Shown: positions 51,048-60,157, counted from the stretch's first letter. The stretch: 64,000 nucleotides of DNA from Lacisediminimonas profundi (GCF_008831265.1 NZ_VTTH01000002.1:806001-870000); one strand, 5' to 3'. Notes: generated from the letters alone by a model not told the origin. Made by a program: numbers and translations.

Positions 51048-51818
51048 TCACTCATCGAGAACGGCAGGCTTGCGTTTTTCGACGAAGGCCTTCATTCCCT
51101 CCTGTGCACCGGCGCTCTCCATGGCGACGCTGAGCAGGTCGGCCTCGATTTTCAAGCCGTCGTCGAGCGTGCCCTGCAGGCCGCGCTGCACCGCTTCCCG
51201 CGCCAGCGCCGAAGCGTACAGGCTATGCACGGTGTACCTGGCGAGGAACTTTCGGGCGGCTTCCATCGGGTCGCCGTCCTCCACCAAATGGTTCACCAGC
51301 CCTATCCGCAATGCCTCATCCGCTTCCACGAAACGGCCGCTCAGTATGATGTCGAGTGCGGCCGACTCGCCGACCAGGCGCGGCAGCCGCTGGGTGCCGC
51401 CATAGCCGGGAATCAAGCCGAGCTTCACCTCCGGCAGTCCCATCCGCGAAGCGCGGGTGGCCAGCCTGAACGTGCAGCCCAGCGCAAGCTCCAGCCCGCC
51501 ACCGAGGGCGAATCCGGTGATCAATGCGACCGATGGCACGCGCAGCCGCGACAGGCGGGTGACCACCTGCTGGGCGAAAGCCGTGTCACGCCGCTGCTGG
51601 CCGACGCTGCGCCCCATCAATTCAGGAATGTCGGCGCCGGCACAGAAGGCCTTGCCGCCGGCACCGGTGACGATCAGGCCGCGCGCGGCCGAGCCGCTCA
51701 CCTCGTCCAGCGCCTGGTTCAGTTCGCGCAGCAGCGGCAAGCTCAGCGCATTCAGCGACTCCGGACGATTCAGGGTGATGACGGCATGATCGCCGTGAAA
51801 TTCAAGAACTACATTCAT
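51048..51818 (-). CDS. Enoyl-CoA hydratase/isomerase family protein
   Basis: A 256-residue crotonase-fold enzyme. The start at 51818 (MNVVLEFHGDHAVITLNRPESLNALS) has GAGG 6 bases upstream. The oxyanion-hole segments GKAFCAGADIPELM and GGGLELALGCTFRLATRAS are present, and both catalytic glutamates appear (GLELAL and LPEVKLGLIPGYGGTQRLPR). This suggests an authentic hydratase. The gap to RidA is about 95 bases, so the two may form a unit. The substrate is unknown. Confidence 0.92.
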   Translation of the reverse strand: MNVVLEFHGDHAVITLNRPESLNALSLPLLRELNQALDEVSGSAARGLIVTGAGGKAFCAGADIPELMGRSVGQQRRDTAFAQQVVTRLSRLRVPSVALITGFALGGGLELALGCTFRLATRASRMGLPEVKLGLIPGYGGTQRLPRLVGESAALDIILSGRFVEADEALRIGLVNHLVEDGDPMEAARKFLARYTVHSLYASALAREAVQRGLQGTLDDGLKIEADLLSVAMESAGAQEGMKAFVEKRKPAVLDE

Positions 51819-52155
51819 GGAATCCTCGCTAGCTTGGGAATACGAATTGGGGTTTGTTGACATTGATCCGGAATGATTGCACTGCCGGGTATCACCGCCC
51901 GCCGCCCGCCGCAGCCATGTCCGGCGCGATGCGACGGCAGGCAGTTCTGGCAGCGGGCCATGGAGCGGCATTTTACTTGCAGAGCGCCCTGTCGATGAAT
52001 TTCTGACCGCCCGCATCCTGGGCGCGGCGGCATCCGAACCCGCTATGGTCGCGGTCGGCAACAGCGCCCCGAACATGCTGTCCTTCATCATCGGCCGCAA
52101 CAAGCGCCCCGCCCTTTCCGCTCCGGCGAGCCGAAATCCTGCAGGGCTGCACCAA
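51819..52155. other. Intergenic region
   Basis: About 340 bases between the enoyl-CoA hydratase start and the LysR gene end. It should carry the hydratase promoter. I see no RNA gene, repeat or clear promoter pair. Confidence 0.4.
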
Positions 52156-53043
52156 TCACACCTTCCAGTACTCCTTCAGCAGCCCAACAAACGCCGCCGC
52201 CGCCAGCGAGTCCTGCCGGCCTTTCTGCCGCACGACCGAAATCTGCCGCGACAGCAATTGCGTCGGCAAGGGTATGCACACCAGCCCGGGCCGTTCAAAA
52301 TTGAAGCGCGCCACCGCTGGAATGATGGCCAGTCCGACCCCCGCTGCCACCAGCCCGGCCGCGGTCGCCATGTTGGTGACCTCCATCACCGTCTTGAGCT
52401 GATGCGGATAGGTGACCGCGTCCACTTGCTGGCGCACGCTGCTGTAACGATCCTGCTGCACGAACTCCCAGGCAAGCAGGTCGGCGATGCCCAGCTTGCG
52501 GCTGCGCGAGTTCGCCAATGGATGCCGGGCCGGGCAAGCAAGGAAGAAATTGTCCGACAGCACCGGTTCGATTTCGAGGTCAGTCGCCGACACGATGGAA
52601 GTCAGCGCAAAGTCGCAACGGTCGCGCCGCAACAGGTCAAGGCAATTATCCGAGGTCACGTCGTGCAGGGTGATCTCCACCCCGGGATGCAGGCTGCGAA
52701 AGGCGGCGATCACCTCCGGCAAGCGCTGTGCGCACAGGGAAGGTAATGCGGCGATCGTCACCCTGCCCTTGCGCAGCGCAACCAGGTCGTTGAGCTCGCC
52801 GACCGCATTGTCAAATTCGGCCAGCAGGCGCGCGGCCGAGGTTTCGAACAGCCGCCCTTCGACGCTCAGCTCCACCTTGCGCGTGCCACGGTCGAACAGG
52901 CGCACCCCAACGCTTTCCTCCAGACTCTGGATCAACATGGAAAAGGCCGGCTGCGACAGGTGCGACAGCGCGGCGGCCCGGGTAAAGTTGCGCTCCTGCG
53001 CCAGGGTGAGGAAGGCCTTCAGGTGCCGGGTAGATATGTTCAT
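52156..53043 (-). CDS. LysR family transcriptional regulator
   Basis: A 295-residue regulator. The start at 53043 (MNISTRHLKAFLTLAQERNFTRAAALSHLSQPAFSMLIQSLEE) gives the standard N-terminal helix-turn-helix and standard length. The effector domain includes VTIAALPSLCAQRLPEVIAAFR and a SVRQQVDAVTYPHQLKTVMEVTNMA segment. It is divergent from the uxaA-like gene and has a LysR-type box between them, so it likely controls that operon. Confidence 0.93.
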   Translation of the reverse strand: MNISTRHLKAFLTLAQERNFTRAAALSHLSQPAFSMLIQSLEESVGVRLFDRGTRKVELSVEGRLFETSAARLLAEFDNAVGELNDLVALRKGRVTIAALPSLCAQRLPEVIAAFRSLHPGVEITLHDVTSDNCLDLLRRDRCDFALTSIVSATDLEIEPVLSDNFFLACPARHPLANSRSRKLGIADLLAWEFVQQDRYSSVRQQVDAVTYPHQLKTVMEVTNMATAAGLVAAGVGLAIIPAVARFNFERPGLVCIPLPTQLLSRQISVVRQKGRQDSLAAAAFVGLLKEYWKV

Positions 53044-53083
53044 CGGCCTATCTCGGGTTATTGATTTGCTTAGTGATCCGAGC

Positions 53084-53106
53084 ATTGATTTGAAAAGCGG
53101 ATCAAT
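53084..53106. promoter_or_regulatory. LysR-type T-N11-A box
   Basis: ATTGAT, eleven bases, ATCAAT: perfect 6-base arms in the classic LysR T-N11-A layout, between the divergent LysR gene and uxaA-like gene. A second TTGATTTG direct repeat 24 bases upstream (53061-53068) suggests a paired site. Confidence 0.72.
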
Positions 53107-53187
53107 CAATTCGGATTATAAATTTTTATTTGAACTGCTGTTGCCCGATAATCCTGCCATCCTCCAAACTGCACCTGGAATCCCACC

Positions 53188-54735
53188 ATGATCGAAACCT
53201 CCCAGAAGCGCTTCATCGGCCCGGTAATTCGCCTGCATCCTGCGGACAACGTCGTGGTGGCCCGCGTCGACGTGCCGATCGGCGTGTCAGTGCCGTCCGA
53301 GAATATCGTCACCCGCAGCCAGGTACAGGCCGGCTACAAGATCGCCACGCGGGCCATCCGCAAGGACGAGCCGATCCGCAAGTACAACGTGGTGATCGGT
53401 TTTGCATCGAGCGACATTCCGGCCGGCAGCATGGTGCACAGCCACAACACCGAGTTCCGTGAATTCCAGCGCGATTACGCCCATTCCAGCGAGTACGTGC
53501 CGGTCGACCTGCTTCCTGAATCAGAGCGCGCCACCTTCCAGGGCATCGTGCGCAAGGACGGCCGGGTGGCCACCCGCAACTACATCGGCATCCTGTCGAC
53601 CGTGAATTGCTCGGCTACCGCGGTCAAGAAGATCGCCGAATGGTTTACCGAGGAAAGGCTGGCCGAATACCCGAATGTGGACGGCGTGGTCGCCTTCGCC
53701 CATGGCCTTGGCTGCGGCATGGAAATGACCGGCGAACCGATGGCGCTGTTGCGCCGGACCATTGCCGGCTATGCCCGCCATGCCAACCTGGCGGCAGTGC
53801 TGATCGTCGGCCTCGGCTGCGAGCGCAACCAGCTGGCTGGCGTCATGACCGACGAGAAGCTACAAGCCGGCCCCCTGCTGCGCACCTTCGTGATGCAGGA
53901 CACCGGCGGCACCCGCAAGACCATTGAAGCCGGCGTGGCCGCCATCAAGGAATTGCTGCCGATCGCCAACGACGTCAAGCGCGAGACGGTGTCGGCCAGC
54001 CACCTGTGTGTCGGCCTGCAATGCGGCGGATCAGACGGTTTTTCGTCGATCACCGCCAACCCGGCACTGGGCGCGGCGATGGATATCCTGGTGCGTCATG
54101 GCGGCACTGCGATCCTGTCAGAGACACCGGAGATCTACGGCGTCGAGCACACCCTGACCCGGCGCGCGGTATCGCGCGAAGTCGGCGAAAAGCTGGTGGA
54201 ACGCATCCGCTGGTGGAAAGAGGAGTACTCGCCCGGCCGCGACGTGCAGATCAACGGCCGCGTCAGCCCCGGCAACCACGAAGGGGGGCTGGCCAACATC
54301 CTCGAAAAATCCCTCGGCTCCTCCATGAAGGGCGGCACTACTGCGCTGATGGAAGTCTATCGCTACGCCGAGCCGGTGACGGCGAAAGGCTTTGTGTTCA
54401 TGGACACGCCGGGCTACGATCCGGTTTCGGCCACCGGCCAGATCGCCGGCGGCGCCAACCTGATTGGTTTCACCACCGGACGCGGCTCGATGTTCGGCGC
54501 CAAGCCGGTGCCATCGGTCAAGCTGGCGACCAATACCCCGATGTTCCTGCGGCTGGAAGAAGACATGGACATCAACTGCGGCGAAATACTGGACGGCACC
54601 TGCTCGATCGGAGAAATGGGACAGCGCATTTTTGAGCTGCTGCTGGAAACGGCATCCGGACGCGAGTCGAAAAGCGAACTGCTGGGACTGGGCGATCATG
54701 AATTCGTGCCCTGGCAGATCGGCATCATGAGCTGA
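53188..54735 (+). CDS. UxaA/GarD family sugar-acid dehydratase
   Basis: A 515-residue protein of the altronate/galactarate dehydratase family, which removes water from a hexonate or aldarate to give a 2-keto-3-deoxy acid. The N-terminal SAF-like domain (to about 95, IGVSVPSENIVTRSQVQAGYKIATRAI) and catalytic domain (GIVRKDGRVATRNYIGILSTVNCSATA, AHGLGCGMEM, GLQCGGSDGFSSITANPALG, MDINCGEILDGTCSIGEMG) are both clear. It is followed by a DHDPS-family gene, which supports a sugar-acid pathway. Confidence 0.93.
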   Translation: MIETSQKRFIGPVIRLHPADNVVVARVDVPIGVSVPSENIVTRSQVQAGYKIATRAIRKDEPIRKYNVVIGFASSDIPAGSMVHSHNTEFREFQRDYAHSSEYVPVDLLPESERATFQGIVRKDGRVATRNYIGILSTVNCSATAVKKIAEWFTEERLAEYPNVDGVVAFAHGLGCGMEMTGEPMALLRRTIAGYARHANLAAVLIVGLGCERNQLAGVMTDEKLQAGPLLRTFVMQDTGGTRKTIEAGVAAIKELLPIANDVKRETVSASHLCVGLQCGGSDGFSSITANPALGAAMDILVRHGGTAILSETPEIYGVEHTLTRRAVSREVGEKLVERIRWWKEEYSPGRDVQINGRVSPGNHEGGLANILEKSLGSSMKGGTTALMEVYRYAEPVTAKGFVFMDTPGYDPVSATGQIAGGANLIGFTTGRGSMFGAKPVPSVKLATNTPMFLRLEEDMDINCGEILDGTCSIGEMGQRIFELLLETASGRESKSELLGLGDHEFVPWQIGIMS

Positions 54736-54851
54736 TCTGGCGTCCGGGGAAGCTGCACCCACGCGAGCTACGTGCCGGCGTTTGCGCAACATGACTACGA
54801 GCACGACCAAGAACACGACGAAAAAAGCGAATCAAGGAAAAAAGGAAAGAC

Positions 54852-55772
54852 ATGAATACATCGACCCGCATGACCGGCGTTTTGTCCCCGGTCGTCACAC
54901 CGTTCAAGGCCGACCTTTCGCCCGATGCTGCGAAACTGGTCAGCATCTGCAAGTGGCTGCTTAGCCAGGACGTTGGCCTGGCTGTGTTCGGCACCAATTC
55001 GGAAGCAAATTCGCTGTCGGTCGGCGAAAAAATCGAACTGATGAATGCGCTGGCTGATGCCGGCATTCCCGGCCAGCGCATGATGCCCGGCACCGGTTGC
55101 TGCTCGATCACCGACACCGTCGAACTGACCCGCCACGCGATGAAGATCGGAGCCGGCGGCGTGCTGATGCTGCCCCCCTTCTACTACAAGGGCGTGTCGG
55201 ACGACGGCCTGTTCGCCAGCTATTCGGAAGTGATCCAGCGCGTCGGCGACAGCCGCCTGCGGATTTACGTGTATCACATCCCCCCGGTGTCCAACGTGCC
55301 GATCACGCTGCCGCTGATCGAGCGCCTGCTGAAGGCCTATCCGGGCACGATCGCCGGCGTCAAGGACAGCTCCGGTGACTGGAGCAACACCAGCGCCATG
55401 CTGGAACGCTTCCAGCCGCAGGGTTTCGACGTGTTTGCCGGCAGCGAAAGCTTCCTGTTGGCCACGCTGCGCGCGGGCGGCGCCGGTTGCATCACGGCGA
55501 TGGGCAATGCCAATCCGGGCCCGATCGCGAAACTCGCGCGTGAATGGCAGAACAGCGACGCCGATGCGCAGCAGGAAAAAATCAACCTGGTACGCCAGAC
55601 CTATTCCAAATTCCCGATGATCCCGGCACTGAAGGCCGCCATTGCCCATTTTTCCGGCGACGCCGGCTGGGCAACCGTACGGCCGCCGCTGGTGAAGCTG
55701 ACCGAGGAACAAAGCAGTGGCCTGGTACAGGCGCTGGACGGCATCGGTTTCACGATGCCCGGCCTGAAGTAA
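54852..55772 (+). CDS. Dihydrodipicolinate synthase family lyase/dehydratase
   Basis: A 306-residue class I aldolase-like protein. Catalytic residues are visible as YVYHIPP (Tyr141) and GVKDSSGD (Schiff-base Lys171), with the GTNSEANSLS substrate loop. In this operon it is more likely a 2-keto-3-deoxy-sugar-acid aldolase or 5-keto-4-deoxyglucarate dehydratase than lysine DapA. The start ATG at 54852 has AAGGAAAG upstream. It follows uxaA-like by 116 bases and precedes the dehydrogenase by 10. Confidence 0.92.
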   Translation: MNTSTRMTGVLSPVVTPFKADLSPDAAKLVSICKWLLSQDVGLAVFGTNSEANSLSVGEKIELMNALADAGIPGQRMMPGTGCCSITDTVELTRHAMKIGAGGVLMLPPFYYKGVSDDGLFASYSEVIQRVGDSRLRIYVYHIPPVSNVPITLPLIERLLKAYPGTIAGVKDSSGDWSNTSAMLERFQPQGFDVFAGSESFLLATLRAGGAGCITAMGNANPGPIAKLAREWQNSDADAQQEKINLVRQTYSKFPMIPALKAAIAHFSGDAGWATVRPPLVKLTEEQSSGLVQALDGIGFTMPGLK

Positions 55773-55782
55773 GGAGAGCAGT

Positions 55783-56721
55783 TTGGCACAACAGCAGGAT
55801 TGCGCCGTCATCATTGGCGGCGGCACCATGGGCCGTGACGTGGCCGGAATTTTTTACGCGGCTGGATGGGCGACCCAGGTGGTCGAACCGGGCGCGCCGG
55901 TGCGCGCGCAATTGAAGGAAAGCGTGCCTGCCGCGGCCGCGGCGACCGGGATTTTCCGCGCGGGCGGCGGCGTCACGGCACTGGCCTCCATCGCGGATAT
56001 CGACTGGAGCGCGGTGCGCATTGTCATCGAGTGCGCGCCGGAGAAGCTGCCGGTCAAGCAGGCGGTGTTCGAGGAGCTGGAGAAATTCGCTCCCGCCGGC
56101 GTGCCCCTCACCAGCAATTCTTCCGGCATTCCGATCAGCCTGATCGCAGCCAACTGCAAGACCCGCAATCGCATGCTGGGGCTGCACTTCTTCATGCCGG
56201 CGCATCTGGTGCCGGCGGTGGAAGTGATCCGCAGCGAACAGTCGGACGAGGCAGTCGCGCAGGCAGTCAGCGACATCATGCGCGCGGTGCGCAAGAAGCC
56301 GGTGCAGGTAAAAAAGGACGTGCCGGGCTTCCTGGCCAACCGCATCCAGCATGCGCTGATGCGGGAAGCGATTGCCTTGGTCGACGAAGGCTTCGCCAGT
56401 CCGGAGGACGTCGACACCGCAGTGCGCTACGGCTTCGGATTCCGCTACATTGCAGCGGGCCCGCTGCTGCAGAAGGACCTGGCCGGGATCGACATCCATT
56501 GTGCGGCGGCAGCGTCGATCTACCCCGCCCTGGCCAACAATACCGAACCCAGTCCGGTGATGAAAAACCTGGTCGCCAACGGCGATTACGGCGTCAAGTC
56601 GCCCAGCAAGAAGGGCTTTTATCAGTGGGACGACGCATCGATTGCCCGTGAGCAGGCGCGCTACGAGGTCGCACTTGCCAAGGCGATGCAGATCCTTCGC
56701 GATGAAGAACCGGACCAATGA
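55783..56721 (+). CDS. 3-hydroxyacyl-CoA dehydrogenase family protein
   Basis: A 312-residue NAD-dependent dehydrogenase. The start is TTG at 55783 with AAGGAG 6 bases upstream. The Rossmann motif is VIIGGGTMGRDVAGIFYAAGW. Catalytic histidine is in LGLHFFMPAHLVPAVEVI, and PGFLANRIQHALMREAIALVDEGFA plus a C-terminal dimer domain are as in the family. The family also includes L-gulonate 3-dehydrogenase and L-carnitine dehydrogenase, and a sugar-acid substrate would fit the operon. Ends at a tandem repeat. Confidence 0.9.
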   Translation: MAQQQDCAVIIGGGTMGRDVAGIFYAAGWATQVVEPGAPVRAQLKESVPAAAAATGIFRAGGGVTALASIADIDWSAVRIVIECAPEKLPVKQAVFEELEKFAPAGVPLTSNSSGIPISLIAANCKTRNRMLGLHFFMPAHLVPAVEVIRSEQSDEAVAQAVSDIMRAVRKKPVQVKKDVPGFLANRIQHALMREAIALVDEGFASPEDVDTAVRYGFGFRYIAAGPLLQKDLAGIDIHCAAAASIYPALANNTEPSPVMKNLVANGDYGVKSPSKKGFYQWDDASIAREQARYEVALAKAMQILRDEEPDQ

Positions 56722-56724
56722 GAT

Positions 56725-56769
56725 AGAGGGAACAGAGGGGAAAGAGGGGAAAGAGGGGAAAGAGGGGAC
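56725..56769. repeat. 9-base tandem repeat after the dehydrogenase gene
   Basis: Five head-to-tail copies of a unit near AGAGGGGAA (the first lacks one G), starting four bases after the stop codon of the gene ending at 56721. Confidence 0.95.
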
Positions 56770-56882
56770 CAATAAGAAAAAACGGACCGATGAACGCCCA
56801 CGATCGAATGGGCGCGGTCCAATAAACGAACTAGCGGACGAATGTACCAGCTAGGTACAATCCCCTAGTAGAAACACAGTAG

Positions 56883-56909
56883 TTGGCATGCATTCCAGTG
56901 ATCTATAAT
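56883..56909 (+). promoter_or_regulatory. Sigma-70-like promoter of the TAXI-TRAP genes
   Basis: TTGGCA (56883-56888) and a perfect TATAAT (56904-56909) are separated by 15 bases, about 100 bases before the TAXI start. The spacing is shorter than ideal, but the -10 box is exact. Confidence 0.6.
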
Positions 56910-57009
56910 CGCTGGACAAAAAACAAAGGGTGGCGCAGTCCACCCGGCTGTAGCCGTTTCCAAGCTGAAAAAACTGATTCAAATTGAATCCATCCAAAGG
57001 AGAGACACA

Positions 57010-57969
57010 ATGATTGGTCGCATTACGCGCGCAGTTGCGCTGCTGGTAGGACTCGGCGTTGGCGCCACAGCCTTCGCCCAGAACATTTCGGTTGCTACCG
57101 GTGGTACCGGCGGCGTCTATTACCCGATGGGCGGCGGCATGGCGGCCGTGCTGTCGAAACACGTGCCAGGCATGCAGGCCACGGCGGAAGTCACCGGCGG
57201 TTCGGTCGACAACCTGAAGCTGGTCGGTTCCGGCAAACCCTATATCGGCTTCACCATGGCCGATGCAGCGCAGGACGCGTTCAAGGGCGAAGACAAGTTC
57301 AAGGGCCGCAAGGTCGCGTTGCGCACGCTGATGGTGCTCTACCCCAACCGCATGCACCTGGTGACCACTGAAGGCCGCGGCATCGCCAAGCTGGCCGACC
57401 TGAAAGGCAAACGCATCTCGACCGGCTCGCCAGGCAGCGCCACCGAAGTGATGGCCTTCCGCATCCTCGAAGCTGCCCACCTCGACAAGGACAAGGACGT
57501 CAAGCGCGAGCGCCTGGGCGCAGCCGAATCCGTGAACGCGATCAAGGACAACAAGATCGACGCCTTCTTCTGGGTCGGCGGCCTGCCGACAGCAGCGGTG
57601 ACCGACCTGGCCAATACGCCAGGCACCAAGATCAAGATGATCGACCATACCGAAGTCGTCGCGGCCATGAACAAGAAGTACGGCAACCTGTACGTCGAAG
57701 ATGCGATCCCGAAAACCATGTACAAAGGCATGGATGCCGACAACAAGCAGGCTACCGTGATGAACATCCTGGTCGCGCATGAAAGCATGGACGACAAGAC
57801 CGCCTACAACATCGTGAAAGCCGTGTTCGACAAGAAAGCCGACATCGTCGCGGTTCACAAGGAAGCAGAGAACTTCAAGCTGGAGAACCAGAAGGCCAGC
57901 GCCTCGCCCATCCCTTACCATCCGGGCGCAGTGAAGTACTTCGCAGAAAAGGGTATCAAGGTCAACTGA
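57010..57969 (+). CDS. TAXI family TRAP transporter solute-binding subunit
   Basis: A periplasmic substrate-binding protein of 319 residues for a TRAP importer. The signal peptide ends ATAFAQ. The TAXI hallmark VATGGTGGVYYPMGGGMAAVLSKHVPG follows, as do GSVDNLKLVGSGKPYIGFTMADAAQDAF and KISTGSPGSATEV-like segments. Late motifs are ASPIPYHPGAVKYFAEKGI. It starts a two-gene unit with the fused permease, separated by a hairpin terminator that should keep the binding protein more abundant. Confidence 0.95.
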   Translation: MIGRITRAVALLVGLGVGATAFAQNISVATGGTGGVYYPMGGGMAAVLSKHVPGMQATAEVTGGSVDNLKLVGSGKPYIGFTMADAAQDAFKGEDKFKGRKVALRTLMVLYPNRMHLVTTEGRGIAKLADLKGKRISTGSPGSATEVMAFRILEAAHLDKDKDVKRERLGAAESVNAIKDNKIDAFFWVGGLPTAAVTDLANTPGTKIKMIDHTEVVAAMNKKYGNLYVEDAIPKTMYKGMDADNKQATVMNILVAHESMDDKTAYNIVKAVFDKKADIVAVHKEAENFKLENQKASASPIPYHPGAVKYFAEKGIKVN

Positions 57970-57984
57970 CCTCACCCCGCAGAC

Positions 57985-58009
57985 AACCCCGCCTCCCCGG
58001 CGGGGTTTT
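57985..58009 (+). terminator. Intercistronic terminator between TAXI and TRAP permease
   Basis: Perfect 9-base stem AACCCCGCC / GGCGGGGTT with a 5-base loop and four T after the GC-rich stem. It lies between two genes of one transporter, so it likely acts as a partial terminator. Confidence 0.85.
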
Positions 58010-58051
58010 GATTTGAGGGGCACCACGCCCCCGGCATCAGGAAGAGACAAT

Positions 58052-60097
58052 ATGAGTGAACTGGCCCAGGTTAACGACAGGGACGGCCTGATCAGCGATG
58101 AAGCGCTGAAGAAGGCAGAAGAATTTATTGAAGCGGAAGAAGGCGCAGCCAACAAGCTGGGCGGCTGGCTGGGAGCGTTCCTGGTATTCGGCGCCGTGGT
58201 GATGTCGCTGTTCCACCTGTATGCGGCCTACGACATCGTGCCGACGCAGACACTGCGTCCGGTGCACGTTGCGTTCGTACTGTTCCTGACTTTCCTGATG
58301 TTCCCGATTTCCAAGCGCTACCGTCATCGCATCATGTGGTGGGACTGGATTGCGGCCCTGGTCTCGGTCGCGGCCGTCGTCTACCTGATCATGGGCGGCG
58401 ACGACATCTTCGACCGCAACACCTCGCCCGACATGCTGGACATCGTGTTCGGCGTGGCGCTGATCATCCTGATCATGGAAGCGATGCGGCGCACCAACGG
58501 CTGGATCATGCCGCTGGTGACCACCTGTTTCCTGCTGTACGCATTGCTCGGCGCCTACCTGCCGCAGCCATGGACCCACAAGGGCTACGAAGTCGGTCGC
58601 CTGGTCGGCCAGATGTACATGACGCTTGAAGGCATTTTCGGCACCGCAGTGGACGTCTCCTCGTCGCTGATCATCCTGTTCACGATATTCGGCGCCTTCC
58701 TGCAATACTCCAATGCGGGCAAGTTCTACATCGACTTCTCGTTCTCCGCCATGGGCGGCAAGCCGACCGGTGCCGGCCGCACCGTGGTGCTGGCCTCGTT
58801 CCTGCTCGGCGGTCCGTCCGGTTCGGGCGTTGCCACCACGGTGACGCTGGGTTCGGTCGCGTGGCCGATGCTGGCCAAGGTCGGCTACGAACGCAATGCC
58901 GCTGGCGGCCTGCTTTCTGCCGGCGGCCTGGGTGCCATCATCTCGCCGCCGGTGCTCGGCGCAGCTGCGTTCCTGATCGCGGAATTCCTGAAAATTTCCT
59001 ATCTGGATGTGCTGCTGATGGCTGTCATCCCGACCTGCCTGTTCTACCTCGCGCTGTTCCTGATGGTCGAAATCGACGCCCGCAAGTACGGCATGCACGA
59101 AGTGGCATTCGACAAGGTCGAATCGGTCTGGGGGCTGGCGCGGAAATACTGGTTCCACTTCCTTTCGCTGATCTCGATCGTCGTCTTCATGATGTGGGGC
59201 TTCTCGCCGGTGCTGTCGGTGTTCTGGGCGACGCTGGTGTCGCTGCTGACCAGTTTCCTGCGCGCTGACACCACCCTGATCTCGCCGTCCGAACTGCGCG
59301 AAAAAGGCATCCTGAAAGGCCTGGCGCAATCCAAGCTGGTCAAGGCACTGGAAGGCGGCTCGGTCGGCGTGCTGAACGTCGCCGCCACCTGCGCCGGCGC
59401 CGGCCTGATCGTGGGCGTGGTCACGCTCACCGGCCTGGGCCTGAAGTTCTCCGGCATCGTGATCGACTACGCCGGCGGCAACCTGCTGCTGACTGCCATC
59501 TTCACATCGCTGGTGGTCTGGATCGTCGGCCTGGCGGTGCCGGTGACGGCGTCCTACATCATCTGCGCAGTCATCGCCGCCCCGGCGCTGATCAAGCTCG
59601 GCGTGCCCGACTTTGCCGCGCACATGTTCATCTTCTACTACGCCGTGCTGTCCGAGGTGTCGCCACCGACGGCCCTGTCGCCGTTCGCCGCCGCCGCAAT
59701 TACCGGAGGCGACCCGTACAAGACGACCCTGCAATGCTGGAAGTACACCATCCCGGCCTTCCTGGTTCCATTCATGTTCGTGCTCGATCCAAGCGGACTG
59801 GGCCTGCTGCTGATGGGATCGACCAAGGCGCTGGCCACCGCCAACTGGTGGTCGATTGGCGAGGTTGCCTTCACTGCCGCCGTCGGCGTCGCGGCGCTGG
59901 CCGCCGGCTTCCAGGGATGGATGCTGGTCAAGACCACGCTCGTCGAACGCCTGATGCTGATCGTGGCCGGATTTGCGCTGGTCTACCCGTCCCCGATTGC
60001 CGACGTGATTGGCTTCGGACTCGTGGTCGTGGCGGTATCGATCCAGGTGGTCCGCAACAAGCGGATCAACAGCAGCGCGCGCCAGGCGAAAACCTAG
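58052..60097 (+). CDS. TRAP transporter fused large-small permease subunit
   Basis: An inner-membrane permease of 681 residues driven by a cation gradient. The start at 58052 (MSELAQVNDRDGLISD) has GGAAGAGA upstream. A soluble N-terminal segment is followed by the small-subunit helices (about residues 38-145) and then the large-subunit domain with signature VVLASFLLGGPSGSGVATTVTLGSVAWPM. Repeated GLGAIISPPVLGAAAFLIAEF, SEVSPPTALSPFAAAAITGG and VDAIVGLAVPVTAS-like segments are standard. The C-terminal end is basic. Partner of the upstream TAXI protein. Confidence 0.95.
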   Translation: MSELAQVNDRDGLISDEALKKAEEFIEAEEGAANKLGGWLGAFLVFGAVVMSLFHLYAAYDIVPTQTLRPVHVAFVLFLTFLMFPISKRYRHRIMWWDWIAALVSVAAVVYLIMGGDDIFDRNTSPDMLDIVFGVALIILIMEAMRRTNGWIMPLVTTCFLLYALLGAYLPQPWTHKGYEVGRLVGQMYMTLEGIFGTAVDVSSSLIILFTIFGAFLQYSNAGKFYIDFSFSAMGGKPTGAGRTVVLASFLLGGPSGSGVATTVTLGSVAWPMLAKVGYERNAAGGLLSAGGLGAIISPPVLGAAAFLIAEFLKISYLDVLLMAVIPTCLFYLALFLMVEIDARKYGMHEVAFDKVESVWGLARKYWFHFLSLISIVVFMMWGFSPVLSVFWATLVSLLTSFLRADTTLISPSELREKGILKGLAQSKLVKALEGGSVGVLNVAATCAGAGLIVGVVTLTGLGLKFSGIVIDYAGGNLLLTAIFTSLVVWIVGLAVPVTASYIICAVIAAPALIKLGVPDFAAHMFIFYYAVLSEVSPPTALSPFAAAAITGGDPYKTTLQCWKYTIPAFLVPFMFVLDPSGLGLLLMGSTKALATANWWSIGEVAFTAAVGVAALAAGFQGWMLVKTTLVERLMLIVAGFALVYPSPIADVIGFGLVVVAVSIQVVRNKRINSSARQAKT

Positions 60098-60123
60098 CGC
60101 CCTGGCCGTCAGAAAGCCTTCGA

Positions 60124-60150
60124 AACGCCGGCCCAAGCCGGCGTTTTTTT
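60124..60150 (+). terminator. Rho-independent terminator after the TRAP permease
   Basis: Perfect 9-base stem AACGCCGGC / GCCGGCGTT with a 4-base loop, followed by six T. It lies 27 bases after the stop and also precedes the convergent VOC gene. Confidence 0.9.
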
Positions 60151-60157
60151 GCCTGCC

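Noticed and set aside
54782-54964. Small gene of 60 codons before the DHDPS-family gene
   Set aside because: Lys/Thr-rich composition, overlaps the real start and has no ribosome-binding site.
58037-60136. Minus-strand reading frame of 699 codons opposite the TRAP permease
   Set aside because: Composition is typical of antisense frames (rich in His, Gln, Asp and Arg), with no conserved motif.
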